Shown piece after piece: positions 42,841 to 51,336 of a DNA stretch of 64,000 nucleotides. Origin of the DNA: Gammaproteobacteria bacterium. Lineage in GTDB: Bacteria > Pseudomonadota > Gammaproteobacteria > S012-40. Position 1 is the stretch's first letter. The number at the start of each line of letters is the position of its first letter. The stretch is taken from assembly GCA_015487785.1 (NCBI GenBank), contig WFPC01000018.1:48133-112132 (forward strand). Direction: 5' to 3'. The notes beneath the pieces are model-generated. The model had not been told where the DNA came from. It worked only from the letters and a program-made list of their open reading frames with translations, and did no database searches. A program made the translations under genes and the position numbers.

Positions 42841-43263
42841 ATGAAAGTCAGGGTTAAATGGGTCGAGGATGCGATGTTCGTCGGCGAGTCCGGCAGTGGC
42901 CACGCCGTGGTCATGGACGGGCCGCCGGAAGGTGGCGGGCGCGACCTCGGCATCCGGCCCATGGAAATGCTGCTGTTGGGTGTGGGCGGGTGTACTGCCT
43001 ATGACGTGGTGCACATTCTCAGGAAGGCTCGTCAGCCGGTGCTCGACTGTGAGGTGAGCCTGCAGGCCGAGCGGGCCGAGAGCGTGCCCAAGGTCTTTAC
43101 CCGCATCCACATCCATTTCGCGGTGAAGGGACGTCGCGAACTGAAGGAGAATCATGTGCGCCGGGCGGTGGAGTTGTCGGCGGAGAAATACTGCTCCGCC
43201 TCCATCATGCTCAGCCAGGCGGTGGAGATCGAACATGACTACAGCATCGAATACCTCGACTGA
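42841..43263 (+). CDS. OsmC/YhfA-family protein
   Basis: 140 residues. The two redox cysteines of the OsmC fold are present: Cys51 in LGVGGCTAYDVV and Cys118 in EKYCSAS. OsmC and Ohr proteins reduce organic hydroperoxides with this pair; the YhfA subgroup, to which position next to crp assigns this protein, has no defined substrate. Its end overlaps the next gene by 29 bases. Confidence 0.93.
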   Translation: MKVRVKWVEDAMFVGESGSGHAVVMDGPPEGGGRDLGIRPMEMLLLGVGGCTAYDVVHILRKARQPVLDCEVSLQAERAESVPKVFTRIHIHFAVKGRRELKENHVRRAVELSAEKYCSASIMLSQAVEIEHDYSIEYLD

Positions 43264-43657
43264 ACGCCCGCCGGCCAGCACCGGGCTGCGCCATGTGGCG
43301 CTCTATGTGCGGGACCTGGAAGCCTGTGAACGCTTCTACGTGGAACTCATGGGCATGCGGGTGGAATGGCGTCCCGACGCCGACAATGTCTATCTCACCA
43401 GCGGCAACGACAACCTGGCTCTGCACCGGGCCCAGCATTCCCTGGCGCAAGCGGCGGAGCAGAAACTCGATCACATCGGTTTCATTATCGAGCGCCCCGA
43501 GCAAGTGGACCAGTGGTATGAGTTCCTGTGCGCCCGCGGTGTGCGCATGCGCAATGCACCGCGCACCCATCGCGACGGCGCGCGCAGCTTCTATTGTTAC
43601 GATCCCGATGACACCGTGGTGCAAGTGATTTATCATCCGCCGCTCTCGGATCATTGA
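43235..43657 (+). CDS. VOC (glyoxalase-like) protein inserted before speD
   Basis: 140 residues. One vicinal-oxygen-chelate fold: [30 protein letters not shown], a metal-type His near the start and [10 protein letters not shown] and [14 protein letters not shown] at the end. Substrate unknown. The ATG at 43235 lies inside the osmC-like gene, so translation is coupled. In Pseudomonas osmC is followed directly by speD; here this gene sits between them. Confidence 0.85.
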   Translation: MTTASNTSTERPPASTGLRHVALYVRDLEACERFYVELMGMRVEWRPDADNVYLTSGNDNLALHRAQHSLAQAAEQKLDHIGFIIERPEQVDQWYEFLCARGVRMRNAPRTHRDGARSFYCYDPDDTVVQVIYHPPLSDH

Positions 43658-43683
43658 GTCCCACCGGCGGGAGCGAACCTTCA

Positions 43684-44478
43684 TTGAAACTGCACGGCTT
43701 CAACAACCTCACCAAGTCGCTGAGCTTCAACATCTACGACATCTGTTATACCCGCAGCGAGAAGCAGCGACGGGAATACATCGAATACATCGACGAGGAG
43801 TACAATGCCGAACGCTTGACCAAGATCCTCACCGATGTCTCACATCTCATCGGTGCCAACATCCTCAACATCGCCCACCAGGACTACGACCCCGAGGGTG
43901 CCAGCGTGACCATGCTGATCTCCGAGGAACCCATGGCCAGCGAGGAACTGGCGGCGGTGGACGCCGAGCGGGAACAGCCCGGTCCCCTGCCCGATGCGGT
44001 GGTGGCCCACCTGGACAAGAGCCATATCACGGTGCACACCTATCCCGAGAGTCATCCCCACCAGGGCATCAGCAGCTTCCGGGCCGACATCGACGTGTCC
44101 ACCTGCGGGCGCATCTCGCCGCTGCGCGCGTTGAATTTCCTCATCCACAGCTTCGATTCCGATATCGTCATCATGGACTACCGGGTGCGCGGCTTCACCC
44201 GTGACGTGGACGGCAACAAGCTCTACATCGATCATCCCATCAACTCGATCCAGAACTACCTGTCCGACGACACCAAGGAACGCTACCAGATGATCGATGT
44301 GAACATCTACCAGGAGAACATCTTCCATACCAAGATGATGCTCAAGGATTTCACCCTGGACGACTATTTGTTCGACATTTCGGAAAGCGATCTGGAGCCG
44401 GCAGAGGCCGAGGCCATTCGCGAGGCCCTGCAGCGGGAGATGTATGAAATCTTCTTCGGCCGCAATATGAGCCGCTGA
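43684..44478 (+). CDS. speD: S-adenosylmethionine decarboxylase proenzyme
   Basis: 264 residues, the same length as E. coli SpeD and collinear with it. It self-cleaves to make the pyruvoyl cofactor: the cleavage site is Lys112-Ser113 in [13 protein letters not shown]. The product, decarboxylated SAM, feeds spermidine synthesis. The start is taken as TTG at 43684 (giving [15 protein letters not shown]) because GGGAG stands about ten bases upstream and the residues match family N-termini; a TTG at 43654 would add ten residues unlike the family. Confidence 0.95.
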   Translation: MKLHGFNNLTKSLSFNIYDICYTRSEKQRREYIEYIDEEYNAERLTKILTDVSHLIGANILNIAHQDYDPEGASVTMLISEEPMASEELAAVDAEREQPGPLPDAVVAHLDKSHITVHTYPESHPHQGISSFRADIDVSTCGRISPLRALNFLIHSFDSDIVIMDYRVRGFTRDVDGNKLYIDHPINSIQNYLSDDTKERYQMIDVNIYQENIFHTKMMLKDFTLDDYLFDISESDLEPAEAEAIREALQREMYEIFFGRNMSR

Positions 44479-44517
44479 TCCGGGGCCTACAGGCTCCCTG
44501 CCTGGGGCGGAATATTC

Positions 44518-45162
44518 TCAGAGCCGGTAGGCCAGGGTGGTCATCACCTTGGAGGTGAGGCTCATGAGGCGCTTGACCGGCTTGGGCAGGGGCGCACCGC
44601 CGGCCGCCAGGGCGGTGGTGGCGTGGTGGGCCTCGTCTTCCTTCATTTGCTCCAGGATGGCCTTGCTGCGCTGATCCTGGGATGGCAGACGCTCGATGTG
44701 ATCCTCCAGGTGTTTTTCCACCTGGCGCTCGGTTTCCACCACGAAACCCAGGCTCCACTTGTCGCCGGCGGCACCGGCCAGCATGCCGATGGCCAGTGAG
44801 CCCGCGTACCAGAAGGGATTGAGCACACTGGTGTGGCTGTCCAGCTCCTGCAGGCGCTGTTGGCACCAGTCGAGATGATCGTTCTCCTCCTGCGCGGCCC
44901 GTTCCATTTGCTGGCGTACCCGGCTGTGGCGGGCGGCAATGGCCTGGCCCTGATAGAGTGCCTGGGCGCATACCTCGCCGGCGTGGTCGACTCGCATCAG
45001 CCCCGCCACATGGCGGCGTTCGGACTCGCTCAGGCTTGCCTCGGGAATGCCCTCGGCCGGGTTGGGTCGTTCGGTGGTCTCCGGCTGGCCGAACAGGGTG
45101 CGCAGCCCCTGGTCGAGCTGACCTATGAGGTGGTCCACGGGGGAGTAATGGCGTTCTGACAT
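44518..45162 (-). CDS. coq7: 3-demethoxyubiquinol 3-hydroxylase
   Basis: 214 residues. A di-iron monooxygenase of ubiquinone synthesis. Iron ligands lie in MRVDHAGEVCAQALYQGQ, EENDHLDWC, ETERQVEKHLEDH and KEDEAHHATTA (E...ExxH repeats complete). Convergent with speD, as in Pseudomonas where vfr, osmC, speD and coq7 are neighbours. Presence indicates a ubiquinone-based respiratory chain. Confidence 0.96.
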   Translation of the reverse strand: MSERHYSPVDHLIGQLDQGLRTLFGQPETTERPNPAEGIPEASLSESERRHVAGLMRVDHAGEVCAQALYQGQAIAARHSRVRQQMERAAQEENDHLDWCQQRLQELDSHTSVLNPFWYAGSLAIGMLAGAAGDKWSLGFVVETERQVEKHLEDHIERLPSQDQRSKAILEQMKEDEAHHATTALAAGGAPLPKPVKRLMSLTSKVMTTLAYRL

Positions 45163-45169
45163 GATGCGC

Positions 45170-46378
45170 TCACGGATCCAGTTGACGATGCAGTAACACT
45201 AGCGGATGCACGACTTCGCTGTCCAGCCCCTGCTGGCGCAGTCGGGCGCCCAGATGCAGGGCGCAGCCCAAATTGCTGCTGACGATGAGATCGGGTTGGG
45301 TGGCGAGGATGGCGCGGATGCTCTGATCGCCCAGGGTATCGGCCATGGCCGGCTGGGTGAGCATGTTGGCGCCACCGGCGCCGCAGCAGCCGGGCAGGGC
45401 CGCCGAATCCAGCAATTCGATGTCGGGAATCTGCCGCAGCAAGTCTTCTACCGCCCGGTCATCGCCCAGGGAGCAGGGCCGATGTACGAACACCCGGCGC
45501 GGCAGGGGACGCAGGCGCAGCCCCCCGGATGGTAGATGGCGCGCGAGAAAGGCACCGACCTCTTCGAAAGCCGGGCGGGTCTCCGTGCCTTCCCAGAAAC
45601 CATAGTCGCGCAGAGTGGTGCCGCAGCCGGTGGCCAGATAGAGCACGGCGCTCAAGTCCTGGCCGGCAAAGGCGGCCAGGTTGCGGCGGCGGTCCTCATG
45701 GGCCTGGCGGGGAGCGCCGAGTTGGCGCGGCAGGGCGCCGCAACAGCCCTGTTGCGGTGGCACCACCACGTCCCACCCGATCTGGTTCAGCAGGGCGATG
45801 GCCGCGCGCAGGCTGTCGCCGTCCAGGCCCGGCCCCAGACAGCCGGTGAACAGGCCCAGCCGGCCTCGCGGTGTCTTGCGGGCCGGGTGGCGGCGGCGTC
45901 GCGACAGCGCCTTGGGCAGGGGGGGCAGGTAGTGCCGGGCGCGCTCCAGGCCCAGGATACGGCTGGCGGGTTGGGTCAGGCGCAGTCGTTGCAGCAGCCG
46001 TACGAATCTGCTGGCATGGCGCAAGGCCCGGGGCCGGGCCAGCCACCACAGGGCATATCGGCGCCACCCCGTGGCAGGCGGGCCGGGATACAATTCCCGC
46101 TGTAGCTGGCGCAGGCGCAGATAAGGTACTCCCGAGGGGCAGGCGGTTTCACAGCGGCCGCAGCCCAGGCAATGGGCCAGGTGGGCCTCGCCATGGGGTC
46201 CAGGCTCGAGTTCGCCGGCCAGTTGTGCGCGCAGCAGGGCGATGCGCCCGCGGGGTGACTCGTTCTCGTCGGCCTCCAGGGCATAGGTGGGACAGACCCG
46301 GGAGCACATGCCGCACATCACGCAACGATCGGCATGGGCGAGGGCAAGCTGGCGCAGGTCGGATGTGCTGGAATTCAT
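45170..46378 (-). CDS. glcF: Glycolate oxidase iron-sulfur subunit (GlcF-like)
   Basis: 402 residues. Two 4Fe-4S motifs, CVMCGMCSRVCP (Cys19-29) and CLGCGRCETACP (Cys70-80), then two CCG domains with GCCGALP and GCCGAGG for heterodisulfide-reductase-like clusters. GlcF passes electrons from glycolate or related 2-hydroxyacids to the quinone pool. The FAD subunits GlcD and GlcE are not in the window, so the partner is unresolved; other lactate/glycolate dehydrogenases use the same subunit type. Confidence 0.85.
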   Translation of the reverse strand: MNSSTSDLRQLALAHADRCVMCGMCSRVCPTYALEADENESPRGRIALLRAQLAGELEPGPHGEAHLAHCLGCGRCETACPSGVPYLRLRQLQRELYPGPPATGWRRYALWWLARPRALRHASRFVRLLQRLRLTQPASRILGLERARHYLPPLPKALSRRRRHPARKTPRGRLGLFTGCLGPGLDGDSLRAAIALLNQIGWDVVVPPQQGCCGALPRQLGAPRQAHEDRRRNLAAFAGQDLSAVLYLATGCGTTLRDYGFWEGTETRPAFEEVGAFLARHLPSGGLRLRPLPRRVFVHRPCSLGDDRAVEDLLRQIPDIELLDSAALPGCCGAGGANMLTQPAMADTLGDQSIRAILATQPDLIVSSNLGCALHLGARLRQQGLDSEVVHPLVLLHRQLDP

Positions 46379-46454
46379 GATGCGGTGTATACTGCCAGCG
46401 GGCGTCTCGATGGCGGATCCAGTGTTGCATTATACCCTTGTCAGGACGATTGAA

Positions 46455-46778
46455 ATGGCCAAATCCTATTATTCCCGGCATGTCTTTTTCTGTCAGAACC
46501 AGCGTGAGGACGGTCAGCCCTGCTGCGGGGACTATCACGCCGAGCAAGTGCGTTTCGAGGTCAAGGAACGGCTGAAGAGCATGGGACTGCACGGCAAGGG
46601 CCAGATTCGCGTCAATGCCGCCGGTTGCCTGGGTCGCTGCGCGGAAGGGCCGGTGCTGGTGGTCTATCCCGAGGGAGTCTGGTACAGCTACGTGGACCGC
46701 GAGGACATCGACGAGATCGTCGAGCAGCACTTGCTGGGGGGTAAACCGGTGGAACGCCTGCGCCTGCCCGATGAGTGA
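46455..46778 (+). CDS. Thioredoxin-fold (2Fe-2S) ferredoxin
   Basis: 107 residues of the thioredoxin-like ferredoxin family. Cluster ligands: Cys13 (VFFCQNQ), Cys23/24 (QPCCGDYH) and GCLGRC later. The middle, RVNAAGCLGRCAEGPVLVVYPEGVWY, is typical. It may shuttle electrons or deliver Fe-S; the partner is unknown. MAKSYYSRHVFF at 46455 is the natural start; the longer frame runs antisense through glcF. It is divergent from glcF. Confidence 0.9.
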   Translation: MAKSYYSRHVFFCQNQREDGQPCCGDYHAEQVRFEVKERLKSMGLHGKGQIRVNAAGCLGRCAEGPVLVVYPEGVWYSYVDREDIDEIVEQHLLGGKPVERLRLPDE

Positions 46779-46789
46779 CTGGCGGTGAA

Positions 46790-46866
<77 letters not shown>

Positions 46867-46898
46867 TTGATTCACAGTTTGCGCAATGGTGGTTCCGA

Positions 46899-46919
46899 CG
46901 CTGACAGATCAGCGATTTT
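46899..46919 (+). terminator. Weak terminator after the ferredoxin gene
   Basis: CGCTGA / TCAGCG with a CAGA loop, followed by ATTTTTT. It reads rightward, downstream of the ferredoxin gene and across the tRNA antisense strand. Confidence 0.45.
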
Positions 46920-47032
46920 TTCGTTCGGGAGCCTGCCGATACTCCCCTGGAGCCAAAATACATGCCGGGCGCCAGGCTCGATGGTGCGCGATTGTATCAG
47001 CCCCTTGTCCCGATGGCCACAAAATGTCCCGC

Positions 47033-48457
47033 TCAGTTTTCTTGCATCAGGCTCAGCCAGTGTTGATAGCGCTGCCGTAGCGCCGCCTGGCTGGCAGGTT
47101 CGGGGGCTACGAGATGGCGGGGTTCGCCGGGCCAGTGGTCGGGGCGGCCGGCCAGCAGCCAGGCCAGGCCGCGGGCGGTGGCCTCGGTCTGCCGGCTGCG
47201 CCATACTTCGAGTCCGCTGCAGCTTGCCAGGCGGCGGCACAGACCAGTGGAAGCGGCCAGTCCTCCACTCAACACGATGCGCTCCAGGGGCACGCATGCT
47301 TGCATGGCATCCAGATTGGCCTGGATGAGAAAGACGATGCTTTCCACCACCGCCACCGCCCGGGCCTCGGGGCCACCCTCGCCCACGAACCGCGAGACCA
47401 GGTCTGTCCACCAGAAGGGCGAGCCCACGCCACCGATGCCGTTGAGAAACAGCGGCGGCGTGTGGATGTCTGCCAGCCAGTGTTCCAAGTGCTGTTCGAA
47501 GTGTTGCCGGGGATATTGCCGTTGCCACCAGCGCAGGGCCGTGCCCGCGCCATTGACAGTGCCTTCCAGTATTTCCAGGTGTAAAGTGTCATCGCGGTAG
47601 ACCGTGCTGTGCAACAGGCGCGGGTCGCAATCCGCCCCGTCTGCGGGAGCGGGGGTTTGCACGAAGGCCCCGCTGCCGGCATTGATCTGGATGCTGCCGG
47701 GTGTGGGTAGGCCGTCGGCGAACAGGGCGGCCGACTGGTCGCCGGTACAGATCTGCAAGGGCAGCTCGCCCCGGGGAGTGATGATGTGGCCGAAGGTGAA
47801 ACGGCTGTGTACCGGTCGCGGCAGCCAGGCGGCCTGGAGGCCGAAAATATCCAGCAGTTCGGGCGACCAGGTCTGCTCGGTTCGCGCCATCAGCAAGGTG
47901 CGCGAGCCGTTGGCCGGATCCACCAGCAAGGGGCGTTCGCGCAGCAGACGAAACAACAGAAAGCTGCTCAGGGGCCCCATGGCCAGGCGACCGTTGGCAG
48001 CGGCCGAAGCCACTTCCGGCAGATGCTCCAGGCACCAGCGCAGCTTGCTGGCGCCGTAGTGGGGATTGGGGAACAGGCCGGTGAGCCGGCGGATGTGCCG
48101 GCGCTGGTCTGGATCCAGTTGTTCGATCAGATGGGCGGCGCGACGGTCCGCCCAGCTGATCACCGGTGACAGGGCCTCGCCGCTGCGGCGGTCCCAGCAG
48201 ACGATGCTGGAGCGTTGGGTGGCCAGGCCGGCGGCCCGCAGCGCATCCGCGCGGGAATCCAGTTCATCCACTACCTGCTCCAGCGCCTGGCGAATGGATG
48301 TCACCAGGGCCTCGGGGTCGTGTTCCACCCGGTCTGCCGCCGGCTGCCGGGTGGCGATTTCGCGGTAGGCCACCGCGTGTTGCCGTCCCATGGCGTCGAA
48401 GGCGAGCACCCGGCTGGCGTGTCCCCCCTGGTCGATGGCAAGATAGAGTGCCTGCAT
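47033..48457 (-). CDS. FGGY-family carbohydrate kinase (glycerol kinase-like)
   Basis: 474 residues, two actin-like ATPase domains. Phosphate-1 motif LAIDQGGHASRVLAFD replaces the usual DxGTTS, with Gly-Gly-His in place of Gly-Thr-Thr; ADP-site motifs CTGDQSAALFADG and VLSGGLAAS are present. Closest in feel to glycerol kinase, but the altered first loop and the absence of glp genes leave the substrate open. I start at MQALYLAIDQGG (48457) rather than eight codons earlier. Divergent from a VOC gene 35 bases away. Confidence 0.78.
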   Translation of the reverse strand: MQALYLAIDQGGHASRVLAFDAMGRQHAVAYREIATRQPAADRVEHDPEALVTSIRQALEQVVDELDSRADALRAAGLATQRSSIVCWDRRSGEALSPVISWADRRAAHLIEQLDPDQRRHIRRLTGLFPNPHYGASKLRWCLEHLPEVASAAANGRLAMGPLSSFLLFRLLRERPLLVDPANGSRTLLMARTEQTWSPELLDIFGLQAAWLPRPVHSRFTFGHIITPRGELPLQICTGDQSAALFADGLPTPGSIQINAGSGAFVQTPAPADGADCDPRLLHSTVYRDDTLHLEILEGTVNGAGTALRWWQRQYPRQHFEQHLEHWLADIHTPPLFLNGIGGVGSPFWWTDLVSRFVGEGGPEARAVAVVESIVFLIQANLDAMQACVPLERIVLSGGLAASTGLCRRLASCSGLEVWRSRQTEATARGLAWLLAGRPDHWPGEPRHLVAPEPASQAALRQRYQHWLSLMQEN

Positions 48458-48492
48458 GGGAATCAGCCGAAGGATTTGCACTACACCATAAC

Positions 48493-48894
48493 ATGAGCAA
48501 CGAGCGTATCAACTGCAGCGGTCTGTTGCACGCCAGCCTGATCGTGGCCGATACCGGACGGGCCCTGGCCTTTTATCGCGACATACTGCAATTGCCTGTG
48601 GTGCCGGATCGCCCTGAACTGGGTTATCCCGGTGCCTGGCTGGCGGTGGGCCGGCAGCAGATTCACTTGCTGGAATTGCCCAATCCCGATCCGGTGGAGG
48701 GGCGTCCTGCCCATGGCGGTCGTGACCGGCATATCGCCCTGGCCATCGACGAGCTGGAACCCCTGGTGCGTGCCCTGGAGCAGCAGGGTATCGGTTACAC
48801 CCTGAGCCGTTCTGGGCGTCGGGCCCTGTTCTGCCGCGACCCCGACGGCAACGCCCTGGAATTCATCGAGCAGCCGGGGCCTGTTTCACCCTGA
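48493..48894 (+). CDS. VOC/glyoxalase superfamily protein
   Basis: 133 residues, one VOC module: LLHASLIVADTGRALAFYRDILQLPVV and the end RALFCRDPDGNALEFIEQPG, the latter close to the glyoxalase family signature (DPDGN-x-x-E). His, Gln/Glu positions of a metal site are present (HASL, HIAL, EFIE). Substrate unknown; a promoter is probably shared with the divergent FGGY kinase gene. Confidence 0.87.
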   Translation: MSNERINCSGLLHASLIVADTGRALAFYRDILQLPVVPDRPELGYPGAWLAVGRQQIHLLELPNPDPVEGRPAHGGRDRHIALAIDELEPLVRALEQQGIGYTLSRSGRRALFCRDPDGNALEFIEQPGPVSP

Positions 48895-48944
48895 ATTCAG
48901 CTTGCCGCGGTTTACTTGGGCCTCGGTCGGTGTGAACGAGCGAG

Positions 48945-48970
48945 GGAACCTTTTCGTTCGTCATGTCGTT
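48945..48970 (+). promoter_or_regulatory. Putative ECF sigma-dependent promoter P1
   Basis: GGAACCTTTTC-N11-CGTT, with a 16-base spacer between GGAACC and CGTT. This is the classic ECF-type -35 (GGAAC) with a compatible -10, and the same block recurs before the anti-sigma gene with identical spacing. It lies about 57 bases upstream of the sigma-factor ATG, so autoregulation is likely. Confidence 0.7.
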
Positions 48971-49026
48971 TCGGTCAAACCCAGGCGGTGACAGCGCCGT
49001 ACAAGCAGTTCAGCACGAGAGCCAAG

Positions 49027-49641
49027 ATGAAAAACATTCTCGCCTTTCCCCGCCGGCGGACAGGGGTGGATTTCGATGCCCTGATCCGGCCCCATCTCGA
49101 TATACTCTATCGCACCGCCTTCCGTTTTTGTCGGCAGCGCCACGATGCCGAGGATTTGGTGCAGGATCTGCTCATCAAACTCTATCCCCGGCGGGAGGAA
49201 CTGGCCAGGATCGACAAATTGCGGCCGTGGTTGATCACCAGCCTCTATCACCTGTTCATCGACGGCACCCGCAAGAGCAAGCGCTCGCCGCTGCAGGCCA
49301 TCGAAGACGAACAAGGGTTCTACGACAGCATGCCCAGCGACTTGCCGGGGCCGGAGGGACAATTGCTGCGGGAGCAGCGCCTGCGCGCCATTCAGCGGGC
49401 TTATGAGCGCCTAAGCGATGAGCACAGGGCCCTGATCAGTCTGCACGACATCGAAGGCTACCGGCTGCCCGAGTTGCAAGAAATGCTGGGCTTGCCCTTG
49501 GGCACCCTGAAATCCCGCATCCACCGTGCTCGTGCCCGCCTGCGGGAAATGTTGCGTGAAGACCTGGGCGCCGATGACAGCGTGCCAGGGAACCTTTTCC
49601 AGCCTCGGGGCGTTAACCGGGCAAGAGGATCAAGAGCATGA
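49027..49641 (+). CDS. ECF RNA polymerase sigma factor
   Basis: 204 residues. Region 2 has FRFCRQRHDAEDLVQDLLIKLYPR (core and -10 binding) and region 4 has a HTH, YRLPELQEMLGLPLGTLKSRIHRARARLREML, for -35 recognition. Regions 1.1 and 3 are missing, as in ECF factors. The tail (about 180-204) is basic. The stop overlaps the start of the anti-sigma gene (ATGA), and a promoter-like element identical in design to P1 lies inside its 3' end. Confidence 0.95.
   Translation: MKNILAFPRRRTGVDFDALIRPHLDILYRTAFRFCRQRHDAEDLVQDLLIKLYPRREELARIDKLRPWLITSLYHLFIDGTRKSKRSPLQAIEDEQGFYDSMPSDLPGPEGQLLREQRLRAIQRAYERLSDEHRALISLHDIEGYRLPELQEMLGLPLGTLKSRIHRARARLREMLREDLGADDSVPGNLFQPRGVNRARGSRA
49589..49614 (+). promoter_or_regulatory. 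Putative ECF sigma-dependent promoter P2
   Basis: GGAACCTTTTC-N11-CGTT inside the 3' end of the sigma gene: the first 11 bases equal those of P1 and the spacer is again 16. It could give extra transcription of the anti-sigma and the downstream genes. Part of the match is constrained by the coding sequence, so chance is not excluded. Confidence 0.5.
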
Positions 49642-50342
49642 ATTGTAAAGAGTTTATTGGAAAGCTGGATGACTTTCTCAGCGCCGAGCTGGAAGGCCGC
49701 GAGCGGGACGCGTTCCTTGCCCATGCCGAGCATTGCCGGGCTTGCCGGGGTGAGTTGCAAGCCGCGCGTGAATTACAGACCGGCCTGCGTGAATTGCCCG
49801 TAGTGCCGCCGACGCCGGATTTTGCCGAGCGGGTGTTGCGTCGAGCCCGACAAGCCCGTGAGACGCCCCCGCGGCCGCGTGGTTTTCTGGCTGGTTTCGG
49901 CACGGCCCTGGCCGCCGGTCTGGCATTGTGGGCGGTGGTGGGCTTGTTTCCCGTGTCACAGCAACAACCTGGCGCGCCTGTCGAATCCGTGCCCGAAGTC
50001 ACCATCGCCCTGGACCGGACCAGCCAGGTCAACCTGGTGTTCCAGGCCGCCCGCGAGGTGGCCGACGCCAGGATCGCCATCGAATTGCCGGAGAACATCA
50101 TACTGGCCGGTTATCCCGATCGCCGGCGACTGGAATGGCGCACCCATTTGAACAAGGGCAGCAACCTGCTGCGCCTGCCGCTGATGGCCATTGATGGCGG
50201 CCAGGATCAGCAACTCACCGCCCGCATCGAATACGGTGACGACAAGACCACCACCCTCAAGGTGAGGCTGAAGGTCGCCAAGCCCAGTCTGTCCGGGCAG
50301 TTGCCGCTCGATCGGTACCACGCACGGCGCCTGCGCACGTGA
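49638..50342 (+). CDS. Membrane anti-sigma factor with zinc finger
   Basis: 234 residues. The N-terminal zinc-binding anti-sigma domain has H-x3-C-x2-C (His29, Cys33, Cys36). One membrane helix (about 84-107) and a periplasmic beta-rich domain (about 120-225) follow, which would sense an envelope signal. It should hold the ECF factor at the membrane until proteolysis. The ATG overlaps the sigma gene stop. Confidence 0.92.
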   Translation: MNCKEFIGKLDDFLSAELEGRERDAFLAHAEHCRACRGELQAARELQTGLRELPVVPPTPDFAERVLRRARQARETPPRPRGFLAGFGTALAAGLALWAVVGLFPVSQQQPGAPVESVPEVTIALDRTSQVNLVFQAAREVADARIAIELPENIILAGYPDRRRLEWRTHLNKGSNLLRLPLMAIDGGQDQQLTARIEYGDDKTTTLKVRLKVAKPSLSGQLPLDRYHARRLRT

Positions 50343-50370
50343 CACGACGAATATCTTCAGGAGCATCGAC

Positions 50371-51195
50371 ATGACGAGACGACTTCATATCCTGGCCTTG
50401 GCCAGCCCCCTGCTGCTGGTCTTGTCTGCTACCGCCCAGGCGGTGGAACTGGATGACCTCGAGGTGACCATCCAGGTCATCGAGTCCGACCGATTGAACG
50501 AGATCAGCCATGAATTGAGTCTGCCCGATCTCGGGCCACGCGAAGAGGGTCGTGATGCGCGCCGTGGTGGCCGTGGCCATTCGGGTGACGGAGAGGAGGG
50601 ACGCGCCGAGGGTGGCGAGCATCGCAGCGCCATGGGTGAAGCCATGGGGCGTGACGAAGAGCGCCGTCCGGATGGTCGCGAAGTCGACGAGATGGAGGGC
50701 CGGGAACACGGCATGACGCGCAGCGATGAGATGAATCGTGACGACAACCGCCGCATGGATGTGATGGAGCGCGACAGCGAGCGGGTGGATGGCTTGGCCT
50801 CGGAGGGGCGCGACAGTAACCCCATGGATGACGGTGGCGCCAGCGACCTGGGCCAGCAAGGCCGCCCCGACATATTGGAAAGTCCCGGGAGTGACGACGT
50901 TGTCGCACCCGAGCGCGCTGATGAAATGCGCGATCTGCCCGGTGACATGGGCGATCGTCGTGATGTGCAGGAGCACGCCCGCGAGATCAGCGAGGAACTC
51001 GACGAGCAGAGCACCAGTTTCCGCGAGGAATACGAGGACAGCGAAAAAGCCGAGGAGCAGGACCGCCAGGACATACACCAGCATCGGCACGATGCCCAGG
51101 AGCATGCCGGCGAGAGCCAGGGCGAGGGCATGGATATGCGTGAGAGCGCTGTCGACAGCCAGGATGCCCCCTCTTCCCCGGCGGCGCATGAGTGA
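50371..51195 (+). CDS. Exported, highly charged low-complexity protein
   Basis: 274 residues. A signal peptide (about 1-24, ending TAQA) is followed by VELDDLEVTIQVIESDRLNEI and then about 210 residues dominated by Asp, Glu, Arg, Gly, Met, His and Gln with almost no aromatic or hydrophobic side chains. It looks intrinsically disordered; there is no Cys, lipobox or known domain. The region 48-250 has loosely repeated R/D/E-rich units such as MGRDEERRPDGREVDEMEG. It is spaced 28 bases from the anti-sigma gene. Function unknown; adjacency suggests an exported product of the ECF response. Confidence 0.8.
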   Translation: MTRRLHILALASPLLLVLSATAQAVELDDLEVTIQVIESDRLNEISHELSLPDLGPREEGRDARRGGRGHSGDGEEGRAEGGEHRSAMGEAMGRDEERRPDGREVDEMEGREHGMTRSDEMNRDDNRRMDVMERDSERVDGLASEGRDSNPMDDGGASDLGQQGRPDILESPGSDDVVAPERADEMRDLPGDMGDRRDVQEHAREISEELDEQSTSFREEYEDSEKAEEQDRQDIHQHRHDAQEHAGESQGEGMDMRESAVDSQDAPSSPAAHE

Positions 51196-51211
51196 ACCCC
51201 ATCTCCAGCCG

Positions 51212-51269
51212 CCTGCCGGATCCCATGGTTCTCCCAGCCGCGCGGGAGATCGTTCCCGTATCCGGCAGG
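51212..51269 (+). repeat. Large stem-loop between charged-protein and barrel genes
   Basis: A perfect 10-bp inverted repeat (CCTGCCGGAT / ATCCGGCAGG) encloses a second hairpin, CTCCC / GGGAG. It begins 16 bases after the stop of the charged-protein gene and ends 67 bases before the next ATG, so it may be an RNA-stabilising or attenuating element. No T-run follows directly, although CCTTTTT occurs near 51303-51310. Confidence 0.55.
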
Positions 51270-51336
51270 TTCACGGTTCGCGTCTCTCCGCATGTGGGGA
51301 GGGGCCTTTTTGTGTGTTTCGTAGTAAGGAGCGCCC

